64,000 nt of DNA from Rhodococcus sp. 14-2470-1b. Its GTDB lineage: Bacteria; Actinomycetota; Actinomycetes; Mycobacteriales; Mycobacteriaceae. Positions 27,519 through 36,380 of the stretch are shown piece by piece. The notes below the pieces were generated by a model. It worked only from the letters and a program-made list of their open reading frames with translations. It was not told the DNA's origin and ran no database searches. The first letter of the stretch is position 1, and each line of letters opens with the position of its first letter. The position numbers and the translations under genes were made by a program. Where the stretch lies: NCBI RefSeq assembly GCF_002259415.1, contig NZ_NPFY01000004.1, positions 124,001-188,000 of the forward strand. The letters run 5' to 3'.

Positions 27519-29204
27519 TCAGTGGTCACCGAGCCGTAGAGGGGCAAGCTGCTCGAAGACGTCGCCCGGACCGGGGTTGGTGGCCCGGGAAGATCCGCCG
27601 AGATGGTGCACGACGCCCCACACTGCGTTGAGGGCCGTCTGGATCGCGCCTTCCGCCCAGCCCGCCGTCCACGAGATGTCGTCGCCGGCGAGGAACAGTC
27701 CGCGATGGCGATCGTCGAAGGAATCCTGCACGAAATGGCTGAACAGTCGCTCCTGGTATCGGTAGTGACCGGGGAGGTTCGCTTTGAACGCACCCAGGAA
27801 GTCGCGTTCGGTTTCCCACGACACGGTTACCGGTTCGCCGACGATGTGGGAGCGGAAGTCGACGCCCGGATAGATCCCTTCCAGCGATCGGAGCACGAGG
27901 TTCATCCGCTCGGTCGGGCCGAGCGCCAGTAGCTTGAGGGAATCGTCGGACCAGGTGTAGGACAGGCAGATCAGACCGGGTTTTCCCTCTCCTTGATCGA
28001 GCAGGTACGTACCTCGGCTCATCCGGTCGGTCAGCGTCATGCTGACGACGTCGCGCCCGGTGTTCGGGTCCTTGTCTTTCCAGAAGGGTCGGTCGACGAG
28101 CACGAACACCTTGGTCGACCCCATGTAATGGGTGCGTTCGATCGCGGTCCAGTGGTCGATCGGTAGCAGGTCGTCGTCGCATTCGATGGTGGAGAGCAAC
28201 ATCCAGCTCTGTGCGGTCACGATGGCCGCAGGGTAGGTGCGCTCGCCGCCGTCCGCGTCTCCGACGACTATTCCGGATTCCGCGCGACGTAACCGCACCA
28301 CGCGAGGTGCGGTGCTGCCGTCGTTGAGCGACTCCACCGACGTTCCCTCCGGCCAGTGATCGGACGTCGTCGACGCGCGCCACAGACCCTCCGGGAGTTG
28401 TTGCGATCCACCGACGATGCCTCGGTGGTGATCGTCGGCCGCGGTGACCACGACTCTCAGTATCTCGAGAATCGAATTGGGGTAGTCGGTGTCCCACCCA
28501 CCCGTCCCGAAGCCGACTTGCCCGAACACTTCTCGCAATTCGAAGGACTTGAAATGTTCGGACGAGGCGAGGAATCCATAGAACGTCCGGTCGTCGAAAC
28601 GCTGCACCAACTCGTTCCACAACGTCTTTATCTCACCGGTGTCGCGAGCTCGGATCGCCCGTTGCAACGGAACGAGATCCGCGTGGTCCTCGAGCGTGCG
28701 TTGCCATGCCCGGGCCACCTCGCCGAAGACATCGGGTAGATCGTCGAGGCTCTGCGCGTAGTGACTGGTGCCCTTGAGGTCGATGACCGTACTCGGCGTC
28801 GCCTCGGCGAGCGGGTTGGGAAACGGCTCGGTTTGCAGTCCGAGTACGTCGAGGTAGTGGAACAGCGTCGTCGACGACGGCGGGAATCTCATGGCGCCCA
28901 TCTCGGCCACCACCCCGGGATGGCCGTCGAACGGGATGGACCGCATCCGTCCGCCGATTCGATCCGATTCGTAGACAACCGGTTTCAAACCCAGCTTCGT
29001 GAGCTCGTACGCCGCCACCATTCCGGCCAGTCCCCCGCCGATGACGGCGACCTCGCTGCCGAGCGCCGACGCGGGCACCTCTCCCAGCCCGTCCGCATGC
29101 GCGACGTAGTCGTCGTAGGCGAAGGGAAAGTCGGGTCCGAACATCGTCAGCGGACGCTCGGCCGAGTCGGCGGACGTACTGTCCGGCGTCACCGGCGTAG
29201 TCAT
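27519..29204 (-). CDS. Flavin L-amino-acid 2-monooxygenase, probably arginine (lysine DavB family)
   Basis: A 561-residue flavoenzyme. Start at the ATG at 29204, with AAAGGG before it and a 4-base overlap (ATGA) with the amidase stop. FAD motif 'VIGGGLAG' at 54-61 and 'GRMRSIPFDGHPGVVAEMGAMRFP' region (parts GRMRSIPFDG, AEMGAMRFP). The N-terminal 'MFGPDFPFAYDDYVAH' and C-terminal 'LFLAGDDISWTAGWAEGAIQ' agree closely with Pseudomonas lysine 2-monooxygenase as I remember it. These enzymes convert a basic amino acid to its decarboxylated amide. Neighbouring amidase and ureohydrolase point to arginine, giving 4-guanidinobutanamide. Confidence 0.85.
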   Translation of the reverse strand: MTTPVTPDSTSADSAERPLTMFGPDFPFAYDDYVAHADGLGEVPASALGSEVAVIGGGLAGMVAAYELTKLGLKPVVYESDRIGGRMRSIPFDGHPGVVAEMGAMRFPPSSTTLFHYLDVLGLQTEPFPNPLAEATPSTVIDLKGTSHYAQSLDDLPDVFGEVARAWQRTLEDHADLVPLQRAIRARDTGEIKTLWNELVQRFDDRTFYGFLASSEHFKSFELREVFGQVGFGTGGWDTDYPNSILEILRVVVTAADDHHRGIVGGSQQLPEGLWRASTTSDHWPEGTSVESLNDGSTAPRVVRLRRAESGIVVGDADGGERTYPAAIVTAQSWMLLSTIECDDDLLPIDHWTAIERTHYMGSTKVFVLVDRPFWKDKDPNTGRDVVSMTLTDRMSRGTYLLDQGEGKPGLICLSYTWSDDSLKLLALGPTERMNLVLRSLEGIYPGVDFRSHIVGEPVTVSWETERDFLGAFKANLPGHYRYQERLFSHFVQDSFDDRHRGLFLAGDDISWTAGWAEGAIQTALNAVWGVVHHLGGSSRATNPGPGDVFEQLAPLRLGDH

Positions 29205-30016
29205 GAAATTCCCTTTCTGGCATGTAGATACAGGTCCGGTCGACGGTCCGCGAGATGAGTGTTGATCGACCGGGACCGGGCGAGCATCACCGTGTCGATG
29301 TCGACGGCGAGGGATTCCTCGCCGCGGCCCGCGCGGGCGAGTTCGGTGCCATCGGGAGCGATGGCACACGTCAGACCGCAGTACTGCAGCTCGCTTTCAC
29401 GGCCGCACCGGTTCACGTAGGCCAGGAACATCTGACTCTCGTACGCCCGCGCGGGGACGACGTGGGTGGCGACGACGTCGAACGGCGTCATGAGCCCAGT
29501 CGGCACGATCAGGAATTCGGTGCCGGAATCGGCATGTGCTCGAACGGCTTCCGGGAACTCGACGTCGTAGCAGATCAGTAGGCCGCACCTCACCCCGCCC
29601 AGGTCGAACTGCGCGACGAGTCGATCGCCGGGGACGAAGTGGCCGCGGTCCAGGTCCCCGAAGAGATGGGTCTTGCGGTAGCGCGCCACGGGAAAACCGT
29701 CGGCGCCGACCACTTGAACGGAGTTGTACACGACAGATCCGTCTCGTTCGGGATATCCGTAGACGACGGCCACGCCTGTCTCGGACGCGATGCGGGCGAC
29801 GACGTCGAAGATCGGGCCGTCGGCAGGTTCGGCGCGGGCCGCGACGAGCTCGCCGATGTCGTAACCGCTGACCGACATCTCGGGCGTGACGAGGATGTCG
29901 GCCCCCGCACGCGACGCGTCGGCCGCTGCCCGGCCGAGGGCAGCGAGGTTCGCTTCGACGTCACCCGAGAACTCGGGGCCCTGGTAGAGCGAGGCGCGCA
30001 GGGCGGGCTTGCTCAT
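29201..30016 (-). CDS. Nitrilase-superfamily amidase, probable 4-guanidinobutanamide amidohydrolase
   Basis: A 271-residue carbon-nitrogen hydrolase. Catalytic triad E46 ('[10 protein letters not shown]'), K115 ('YRKTHLF') and C149 ('[11 protein letters not shown]'). Strong ribosome site GGGGAGGAG before the ATG. First gene of a coupled pair with the monooxygenase; DavA, the partner of lysine monooxygenase DavB, is of the same family. Here it should hydrolyse the amide product to 4-guanidinobutanoate and ammonia. Substrate inferred from context. Confidence 0.85.
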   Translation of the reverse strand: MSKPALRASLYQGPEFSGDVEANLAALGRAAADASRAGADILVTPEMSVSGYDIGELVAARAEPADGPIFDVVARIASETGVAVVYGYPERDGSVVYNSVQVVGADGFPVARYRKTHLFGDLDRGHFVPGDRLVAQFDLGGVRCGLLICYDVEFPEAVRAHADSGTEFLIVPTGLMTPFDVVATHVVPARAYESQMFLAYVNRCGRESELQYCGLTCAIAPDGTELARAGRGEESLAVDIDTVMLARSRSINTHLADRRPDLYLHARKGIS

Positions 30017-30124
30017 GAATTCTCCTCCCCGAGCTGCTGTCTTCTTGTCCGAGAGCGTACGGAAGTCCGGCGCCCCCCGGGAAACATCCGGTGGGACGAT
30101 CCGAAGTCTGGCATCGTCAGCATC

Positions 30125-31084
30125 ATGAGCCCCGAACGACCACCTGTCGGTCCCATCGGTCCGGTCGATGCAACCGCGGTACCCCGGTATGCCGAGCCGA
30201 CGACGTTCGCCCGGTTACCGCGGCTCGACGAGGTGTCGCGCGCCGACGTCACGATTCTCGGTGTGCCGTTCGATTCCGGGGTCAGTTATCGGCCGGGCGC
30301 TCGGTTCGGTCCCGGTCACATTCGAGCGTCGTCGAAGTTGCTTCGTCCCTACAACCCTGCCTTGAATGTCTCCCCGTTCGCAGATCGTCAGGTCGCCGAT
30401 TTCGGTGACATCGGGGTCAATCCGTTCGACATCGCCGAGGCGCTGGCCACCGTCGAGTCCGCAGTGACCGGGCTGCGTCAGGACGGTTCGTCGGTGCTGA
30501 CGATCGGCGGGGACCACACGATTGCGCTACCGATCCTGCGTTCGCTCGCGCGCGATCACGGCCCGGTCGCCGTGCTGCATTTCGACGCACATCTCGACAC
30601 GTGGGACACGTACTTCGGAGCGCCGTTCACGCACGGGACCCCGTTCCGTAGAGCGAGCGAGGAGGGCCTGATCGATCTCGAACGCTCACAACACATCGGG
30701 ATCCGTGGGCCGCTCTACAGCGAACAGGATCTGGAGAACGACCGAGTCCTCGGATTTCAGGTCATCCGATCCGACGACTACGAAACCGACGGCGTCGCGA
30801 GCATCGTCGAACGGATGCGCGCTCGGCTGGACACCGGCCCGGTCTACGTGTCCGTGGACATCGACGTGCTCGATCCCGCCCACGCGCCGGGGACCGGTAC
30901 CCCGGAGGCGGGCGGGCTCACGTCGCGCGAGTTGCTGAACACCCTGCGTGGACTGGTCGGGATAGACGTGGTCGGTGCGGACATCGTCGAGGTGGCACCC
31001 GCATACGACCACGCCGAGATCACCGGAATCGCCGCAGCCCACGTCGCGTACGAGCTGTTGTCGGTCCTCGCGTCGAACGCGTGA
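30125..31084 (+). CDS. Ureohydrolase, probable guanidinobutyrase (agmatinase family)
   Basis: A 319-residue manganese ureohydrolase. Metal ligands H131 ('GGDHT'), D154/H156/D158 ('DAHLDTWD') and D245/D247 ('[14 protein letters not shown]') are all present. It removes urea from a guanidino compound. Family members include agmatinase, guanidinobutyrase and proclavaminate amidinohydrolase. Divergent from the amidase-monooxygenase pair, it fits 4-guanidinobutanoate to GABA plus urea. No arginine decarboxylase is nearby, which weakens an agmatinase role. Confidence 0.88.
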   Translation: MSPERPPVGPIGPVDATAVPRYAEPTTFARLPRLDEVSRADVTILGVPFDSGVSYRPGARFGPGHIRASSKLLRPYNPALNVSPFADRQVADFGDIGVNPFDIAEALATVESAVTGLRQDGSSVLTIGGDHTIALPILRSLARDHGPVAVLHFDAHLDTWDTYFGAPFTHGTPFRRASEEGLIDLERSQHIGIRGPLYSEQDLENDRVLGFQVIRSDDYETDGVASIVERMRARLDTGPVYVSVDIDVLDPAHAPGTGTPEAGGLTSRELLNTLRGLVGIDVVGADIVEVAPAYDHAEITGIAAAHVAYELLSVLASNA

Positions 31085-31144
31085 TCGGATCACCCGGACA
31101 GTCGGTGCGGGCTGCGGTGCCACCTCGACCAATACGATGACAGG

Positions 31145-32329
31145 GTGGCACACGATCGCGCGATCCCGACGAGCGAAGACCGACGACGCAGCGTCGCCGA
31201 CCTCGCGGCCGAGGACGCCGGCGGGCTGTCCACGGAGTTGCTCGGAGATTTTCTGGAGGTCCTGACCTCTGCCGTGTCCGAGGGCCGCACGTTGTCCCGT
31301 CGACAACTGCGGACACTGCGAACACACGGGGACACGGCGGCGCGGCAGGGCGTCGCCCTTCGGGCCCTACTCGATTTGTACCTGTCCTCCGCCTGGCGAT
31401 TGTGGCGGGAACTCCCTGCGATCGTCGACGCCGACCGAGACCCGCAGGCCGTCGTGACGGCTGGTGAGGTGATGCTGCACGCCGTCGACGACGCGGTGGC
31501 CGAGCTCGCCGAAGGGTTCCAACTCGCCAGGCGAGTGCTGATGCGTGCGGAGGAGTCGGCGCGGCGTGAATTCGTCGACGATCTGCTGTCCGGTAGCGCG
31601 GACATCGCGGGAGTAATGGGCCGGGCGGAGACCTTCGGGTTGGATCTGACCGGGCCTCATGCGGTCGTGGTCGTCGCGGCCAGTACACCGTTCACCGACG
31701 GAGGCCGGGTCATCACCGAAGTGGAACGCGCGGTGGAAGGTAGCAAAGCAGACTCGGAGGTTCTCGTCGCGAGCAAGGAAGGGCGCCTCGTCGTGGTGTT
31801 CGCAGCCCCGGATCACGCGGCGGTGGAATACGTCGTCGACCGTGTTCGCGAGGCCACCGAGAGGGTCGATGTGTCGGGGACGTGGACCCGGCGGATCGGG
31901 GTGGGGCGGACGGGACCCAGCGTGGCCGGTGTCGTGTCGTCGTATCGTGAGGCCGTCGATTCGCTCGACCTCGGCGCGAAGCTGGGCCTGGGCACTGTGG
32001 TGGTGGATGCGCGGGACCTGCTGGTGTACCGGGTTCTGCTCGACGACAAAGCCGCGATCACCGATCTGGTGCACACGGTTCTGACTCCGTTGCTGAGTGC
32101 ACGCGGTGGTGCAGGCCCCTTGCTCGATACGTTGTTCGCGTTCTTCGGAACAGGTGGAAATTCTGCCTCGACGGCCCGAGCGATGCATTTGTCCGTTCGC
32201 GCCGTCACCTATCGTCTGGCCCGAGTGGCCGAACTGACCGGCCACGACGTGGGCGATCCGGCCGAACGATTCACCCTGCAGACGGCCGTCTACGGCGCCA
32301 GATTGCTCGGGTGGCCGACCGGCAGCTGA
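31145..32329 (+). CDS. PucR/CdaR-type transcriptional regulator
   Basis: A 394-residue regulator starting with GTG, 60 bases after the ureohydrolase. An N-terminal helical sensor region, a GGDEF-like central fold, and a C-terminal PucR helix-turn-helix ('GNSASTARAMHLSVRAVTYRL' in parts, followed by 'RVAELTGHD'). Such regulators often activate purine, amino-acid or amine catabolism. Likely regulates the arginine cassette. A small hairpin at 32367-32383 (TTGCCG/CGGCAA) may end the transcript. Confidence 0.85.
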   Translation: MAHDRAIPTSEDRRRSVADLAAEDAGGLSTELLGDFLEVLTSAVSEGRTLSRRQLRTLRTHGDTAARQGVALRALLDLYLSSAWRLWRELPAIVDADRDPQAVVTAGEVMLHAVDDAVAELAEGFQLARRVLMRAEESARREFVDDLLSGSADIAGVMGRAETFGLDLTGPHAVVVVAASTPFTDGGRVITEVERAVEGSKADSEVLVASKEGRLVVVFAAPDHAAVEYVVDRVREATERVDVSGTWTRRIGVGRTGPSVAGVVSSYREAVDSLDLGAKLGLGTVVVDARDLLVYRVLLDDKAAITDLVHTVLTPLLSARGGAGPLLDTLFAFFGTGGNSASTARAMHLSVRAVTYRLARVAELTGHDVGDPAERFTLQTAVYGARLLGWPTGS

Positions 32330-32505
32330 GCTCAGGGTCACGTTTCTTCTGAGTCACCCCTTCTTGTTGCCGGGATACGGCAATAGAAATCGGTCAAACA
32401 TGTCCGTCTTCCGACGATGACTGCCGCAATCGATACAGGCACACTTGAAGAGTCGCGGTCGCTGGCGGCCGCCGAGAACCTTCTATCGAAAAGGAGCACC
32501 GTTTC

Positions 32506-32661
32506 ATGGCATCACTGATTCAGAAACTGCAGGTGTTCGCCCGTAGCCCTCAGGGTAAGAAGCTGATTGCGCAAGGGCGCGCTTTCGCCACCAAACCCGA
32601 GAACCAGGCCAAGCTGAAGCGCCTCGGATCTCGATTCACCAGTAAGGACACTCGCCGATGA
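32506..32661 (+). CDS. Small basic protein coupled to terC
   Basis: A 51-residue, strongly basic protein (start MASLIQKLQV, end RFTSKDTRR), not recognised as a named family. AAGGAG lies 9 bases before the ATG. Its stop overlaps the terC start (ATGA), so it is translationally coupled to the TerC transporter. Lys and Arg are spread evenly, giving an RNA- or membrane-surface-binding appearance; no cysteine and no hydrophobic span. Confidence 0.8.
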   Translation: MASLIQKLQVFARSPQGKKLIAQGRAFATKPENQAKLKRLGSRFTSKDTRR

Positions 32662-33728
32662 ACGTCCCCGTATGGGCGTGGGCGGCTTTCGCAGCCGTTG
32701 TCGTCATTCTCTTGGCCATCGACCTACTTGCCCATCGCGGCGCACACATCATCGGCTTCCGTGAAGCAGCCTGGTGGAGTGCGCTCTGGGTCGGTGTTGC
32801 TCTCGTTTTCGGTGGCGTCGTGTTCGCCACTCTCGGTACAACGGCAGGCGTCGAGTACACAACGGCCTGGTTGTTGGAGAAGAGTTTGTCGGTGGACAAC
32901 CTCTTCGTCTTCGCGCTGATCTTCGGATACTTCAAGGTCCCCCGTGAGTACCAGCACCGCGTTCTCTTCTTCGGCGTCATCGGCGCCCTGGTGTTCCGCG
33001 GTATCTTCCTTGCCGCAGGTGTCGCGATCGTCAGCAAGTTCACCGTCGTTCTGTTCGTCTTCGCCGCCATCCTGCTCTACAGCGCATGGAAGCTGATGAA
33101 GGACGAGGAGGACTCGTACGATCCGAGCCAGTCCATCGCAGTGAGGTTGCTGCGTAAGGTCATCCCGGTTCGCGACGAGTACGACGGTACGAAGTTCTTC
33201 GTCAAGGAAGCCGGCAAGCGCGTTGCCACTCCGTTGCTGGCCGTCGTCGTCGCCATCGAGGCGGCCGACCTCGTGTTCGCCGTCGACAGTGTGCCCGCTG
33301 TCCTCGCGGTCAGTGACGACCCGTTCATCGTGTACTCGTCCAACGCATTTGCGATCCTCGGCCTGCGCGCCCTGTACTTCCTGCTCTCGGGTCTGCTGGA
33401 GAAGTTCCACTACCTGTCCAAGGGTCTCGCGATCATCCTCGGATTCATCGGCATCAAGCTGGTTCTGCAGGCAAGCCACAAGGTGATCAGCACGTCGATC
33501 CCGGAGATCCCGTCCATGGTGAGCCTGGTGGTCATCATCGTGGTCCTCGCAGGTTCGATCGTCCTGAGCCTGAAGAACCCGCCGAAGGAGTCGGCAGATT
33601 CAGCCGATTCCATCGGGTCGGACGACCCGGCCGGCACCGCGGACAGCACGTCGGCGAGCCTGACCAAGGATCGGTCGGCGGACCTGAAGTCCGATTCCGA
33701 GCTCGGTGGAGGGTCGGAACCGAAGTAG
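32658..33728 (+). CDS. TerC-family integral membrane protein (Alx/TerC)
   Basis: A 356-residue membrane protein with about nine helices. 'EKSLSVDNLFVF' near residue 75 and 'AIEAADLVFAVDSVPAVLAV' near residue 200 (in parts) contain the conserved acidic residues of the TerC family, implicated in manganese efflux and metal insertion into exported proteins. The last 45 residues are Ser/Asp-rich and soluble. Coupled to the upstream small protein. I saw no yybP-ykoY-like motif in the leader. Confidence 0.92.
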   Translation: MNVPVWAWAAFAAVVVILLAIDLLAHRGAHIIGFREAAWWSALWVGVALVFGGVVFATLGTTAGVEYTTAWLLEKSLSVDNLFVFALIFGYFKVPREYQHRVLFFGVIGALVFRGIFLAAGVAIVSKFTVVLFVFAAILLYSAWKLMKDEEDSYDPSQSIAVRLLRKVIPVRDEYDGTKFFVKEAGKRVATPLLAVVVAIEAADLVFAVDSVPAVLAVSDDPFIVYSSNAFAILGLRALYFLLSGLLEKFHYLSKGLAIILGFIGIKLVLQASHKVISTSIPEIPSMVSLVVIIVVLAGSIVLSLKNPPKESADSADSIGSDDPAGTADSTSASLTKDRSADLKSDSELGGGSEPK

Positions 33729-33744
33729 TCTTCCGCACATACGC

Positions 33745-33777
33745 ACCCGGGGTGTTTCGACGCGAAGCACCCCGGGT
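33745..33777 (+). terminator. Hairpin between terC and dps
   Basis: Fifteen-base arms from ACCCGGGGTG outward with a 3-base loop; one U-G pair in the + transcript. It lies 17 bases after terC stop and 11 before the Dps start, so it may also attenuate dps. Confidence 0.6.
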
Positions 33778-33788
33778 ACGTGCGTTTC

Positions 33789-34337
33789 ATGAGCAATTCG
33801 AATTCCTACACAGTTCCCGGATTGAGCACCGACCAGGGCGCGCGCGTCGCTGCACTGCTGCAGGACCGCCTCAACGCCTACAACGACCTCCATCTCACTC
33901 TCAAGCACATTCACTGGAATGTCGTGGGACCGAACTTCATCTCCGTGCACGAGATGCTCGACCCTCAGGTCGAAGCCGTACGCGGATTCGCCGACGACGT
34001 GGCGGAGCGTATTGCGACGCTGGGTTCGGCTGCACTCGGAACGCCCGGCACCATCGTCAAGGAGCGTTCGTGGGACGACTACTCGATCGGCCGCGCAACG
34101 GCCATCGAGCACCTCGGCGCCCTCGATCTGGTCTACGTCGGCGTCATCGGTGACACTCGGAAAGCCATCGCGGAGATCGGTGACATCGATCCGGTCACCG
34201 AGGATCTGCTGATCGGGCAGAGCGGTCAACTCGAACTCTTCCACTGGTTCGTTCGTGCACACCTGGAGAACTCCGGTGGTCAGCTGTCGACTGCAGGCGC
34301 TTCCAGCGAGACCGAAGCGGCCTCGAACGCAGGCTGA
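33789..34337 (+). CDS. dps: Dps-family DNA-binding ferritin-like protein
   Basis: A 182-residue Dps protein. I use the ATG at 33789 ('MSNSNSYTVPGLSTDQGARV'), not a GTG at 33780. Ferroxidase residues sit in 'IHWNVVGPNFISVHEMLDPQ' (His, and Asp at the dimer interface) with 'DDVAERIATLG' following. A Ser/Glu/Ala tail of about 15 residues follows the fold. It oxidises and stores iron and shields DNA in stationary phase and oxidative stress. Confidence 0.92.
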   Translation: MSNSNSYTVPGLSTDQGARVAALLQDRLNAYNDLHLTLKHIHWNVVGPNFISVHEMLDPQVEAVRGFADDVAERIATLGSAALGTPGTIVKERSWDDYSIGRATAIEHLGALDLVYVGVIGDTRKAIAEIGDIDPVTEDLLIGQSGQLELFHWFVRAHLENSGGQLSTAGASSETEAASNAG

Positions 34338-34360
34338 CGACAACGCACTGCACACGGCAC

Positions 34361-34386
34361 ACGCCTCGACTTCGGTCGGGGCGTTT
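34361..34386 (+). terminator. Terminator after dps
   Basis: ACGCCTCGAC, TTCG loop, GTCGGGGCGT, then TT. One U-G pair in the + transcript. Rest of the 278-base gap to the next gene holds only promoter-like sequence. Confidence 0.75.
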
Positions 34387-34616
34387 GCCGTCTCCCGGCC
34401 CCGAACCGGCACCGATCACAAAAACGGACCGCGCGTTCGGATCGATGCAGCACGTGAAACGCGGAGTCAGGAGACGGTCGCCTGTGACATGTTCGAAACA
34501 TCCGCACGCCTGCATATTCGGTAAGAATTCGGGTACTCCGTGTCTGTTCGACGATCAACGAACGAAGGTCGGCGGTTGTCGCACGAGCGGCACCGAACTT
34601 GAAAGAAGGTAAGACA

Positions 34617-34772
34617 GTGATCGTCCTGGGAATCATCCTCGCGCTGATCGGCATTTTCGCCAAGATCAGCATTCTGACCACGATCGGCATCATCCTTGTC
34701 GTCGTCGGTGCAGTCCTGACCATTCTCGGTGCCACCGGCCGCGCAGTCGGTGGGCGCAAGACCTTCTATTGA
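34617..34772 (+). CDS. Small hydrophobic membrane protein (DUF6131-like)
   Basis: A 51-residue protein, GTG start with AGAAGG 8 bases upstream. Two short hydrophobic helices ('VLGIILALIGIFAKISIL', 'IGIILVVVGAVLTILGA') and a Gly/Arg-rich end (GRAVGGRKTFY). It resembles the DUF6131 family of small actinobacterial membrane proteins, function unknown. Preceded by 280 bases of leader and followed by a perfect terminator. Confidence 0.78.
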   Translation: MIVLGIILALIGIFAKISILTTIGIILVVVGAVLTILGATGRAVGGRKTFY

Positions 34773-34789
34773 TTCTCACCCCCACTCGA

Positions 34790-34830
34790 ACGAGCGAGGC
34801 CCGAACCGGATCGGTTCGGGCCTCGCTCGT
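34790..34830. terminator. Perfect bidirectional terminator
   Basis: Perfect 18-base arms around GGATC between the convergent small membrane protein and SRPBCC genes. It pairs equally well in both directions. Confidence 0.92.
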
Positions 34831-34836
34831 CTGTCA

Positions 34837-35271
34837 TCACAACCCTTCGAGGGTGCGTGTCATGGCATCGACGGTTTTGTCCCCGATACGTTCGAAAATC
34901 AACTTGAACACCGGGTCCGACAGTTTCGCCACTCCGTTGAACGTGATCGTCGCGGCGTAGGTGATTCGAGTGGAGCCATCGTCTGCATCCTCGAACGCGA
35001 TGTGGTCCACTGTCGTCGCCGTCTTGTTCTTACCTTCGAATTCGACAACGTCGTGACTGTCCTCGACCAGCCGGTACGTCAATTCGGTACTGATGCCGGC
35101 GAGCTTGGACTCGTTGTGCCATTCGGTACCGACGCCGATCGGTCCAGGTGTCGATCGGACGCACCGTTGGGTGCCCGGGTCCCATGCTTCGGCGTGTGCA
35201 AAATCGCGGAGATACTCGACGACGACCTCGCGTGGGCGCCGGACGGTGAATGTGCGTTCCACGTGAACCAT
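34837..35271 (-). CDS. SRPBCC-family protein
   Basis: A 144-residue START/Bet v1-like fold protein ('VHVERTFTVRRPREVVVEYL' at the start, 'DPGTQRCVRSTPGPIGVGTE' after). Such proteins bind hydrophobic ligands or act as polyketide cyclase-like enzymes; function here unknown. Ribosome site GGAGG-like ('ggaggaaac') before the ATG. Confidence 0.8.
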   Translation of the reverse strand: MVHVERTFTVRRPREVVVEYLRDFAHAEAWDPGTQRCVRSTPGPIGVGTEWHNESKLAGISTELTYRLVEDSHDVVEFEGKNKTATTVDHIAFEDADDGSTRITYAATITFNGVAKLSDPVFKLIFERIGDKTVDAMTRTLEGL

Positions 35272-35347
35272 GGTGTTTCCTCCAATGCCGAGAGCGTGAG
35301 ATTCGGCTACCCATGCTCACGACATCCCACACGCTGTCTCGTCAGGT

Positions 35348-36370
35348 TCACTCGTGTGACGGTCGCCATCCCAGTTCGGGACCGAGGACGGTCGCCATGT
35401 CGGTCAGAATCTGGACGTAATCCGCGTGATCGAAGCTGAACGGCAGTGCGAACGCGACTTCGTCCACCTCGCGGAAGGCTTCGTTGTCGTACAACCGATC
35501 GGCGATCTCGCGTGAGGTTCCGACCAGGTCGGCTGCGAACATCATCCTGGCAGGCCCCTGCGGAGTTGCCGTACGTGCCCGTCTGGACTCCGCGTACGCA
35601 CGGTATTTCTCCGCTTGGTCGGCGGACGCGGAATCGGTCGGGATGACCACGAGTCCTTGAGACACACGCGCCGCGTGCTTCTGCGGATGGTGCTCGCGGA
35701 ACGCCTTGATGTGGGAGAGCTGGATCTCGTCGAAGTTCTCCGACTCCTCGGCCTTCACCACACTGCTGACGAGCAGATTCATTCCTGTCTCGCCTGCCCA
35801 CCGAGCGGACCGAAGACTGGCGCCGCCGTACCACATTCGGTCTCGCAGGCCAGGTGAATGGGGTTGAACACGGTCGGAGTACTGCTCGATCCCGACCGTG
35901 CCACTCCAATTCGACGCAGGCTCACCGGACACCAGCGACAGAAGTCGGTTCACTCTCGCGTAGCTGAAATCCTCGACGTCGGCGGTGTCCGGATACAACG
36001 CGTCCTTGACCCGGTCGAACTGCATGGGTGGCCCGACACTGACGCCCGGGTTGATACGACCGCCGGAGAGCACGTCGACCGTCGCGAGGTCCTCGGCCAG
36101 TCGAAGCGGGTTTTCCCACCCGAGAGGAGTCACCGCCGTCCCCAGCTCGATTCTGCTGGTGCGCTGCGACGCCGCAGCCATGATCGCGATCGGGGACGAG
36201 ATCCCGTACTGCAGGTGGCGGTGACGCAGCCAGGCACTGTCGAATCCCAGTTGCTCACCGAGTTCGATGATCTGCAGTGTCGATTCGTGGCCGAGCGCGG
36301 GATTGTGCTCGTCGAACAATCCGATCGTCAGAAATCCGAGTTTTCGCAGTTCGACCGAGCGTGCAGGCAT
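35348..36370 (-). CDS. LLM-class (luciferase-like) flavin-dependent oxidoreductase
   Basis: A 340-residue TIM-barrel protein; start at the ATG at 36370. 'FLTIGLFDEHNPALGHEST' at the N-terminus and 'RIELGTAVTPLGWENPLRLAED' (parts) are typical of the alkanal monooxygenase family. It uses FMNH2 or F420; which one is not visible. It starts 10 bases after a Gfo/Idh gene on the same strand. Confidence 0.85.
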   Translation of the reverse strand: MPARSVELRKLGFLTIGLFDEHNPALGHESTLQIIELGEQLGFDSAWLRHRHLQYGISSPIAIMAAASQRTSRIELGTAVTPLGWENPLRLAEDLATVDVLSGGRINPGVSVGPPMQFDRVKDALYPDTADVEDFSYARVNRLLSLVSGEPASNWSGTVGIEQYSDRVQPHSPGLRDRMWYGGASLRSARWAGETGMNLLVSSVVKAEESENFDEIQLSHIKAFREHHPQKHAARVSQGLVVIPTDSASADQAEKYRAYAESRRARTATPQGPARMMFAADLVGTSREIADRLYDNEAFREVDEVAFALPFSFDHADYVQILTDMATVLGPELGWRPSHE

Positions 36371-36380
36371 GAGAAAAAGC

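Noticed and set aside
30125..31084. Agmatinase (SpeB)
   Set aside because: No arginine decarboxylase nearby, and the divergent monooxygenase/amidase pair fits guanidinobutanoate better; agmatinase remains possible.
32330..32505. Manganese riboswitch before terC
   Set aside because: The leader has only a small TTGCCG hairpin and no recognisable riboswitch core.
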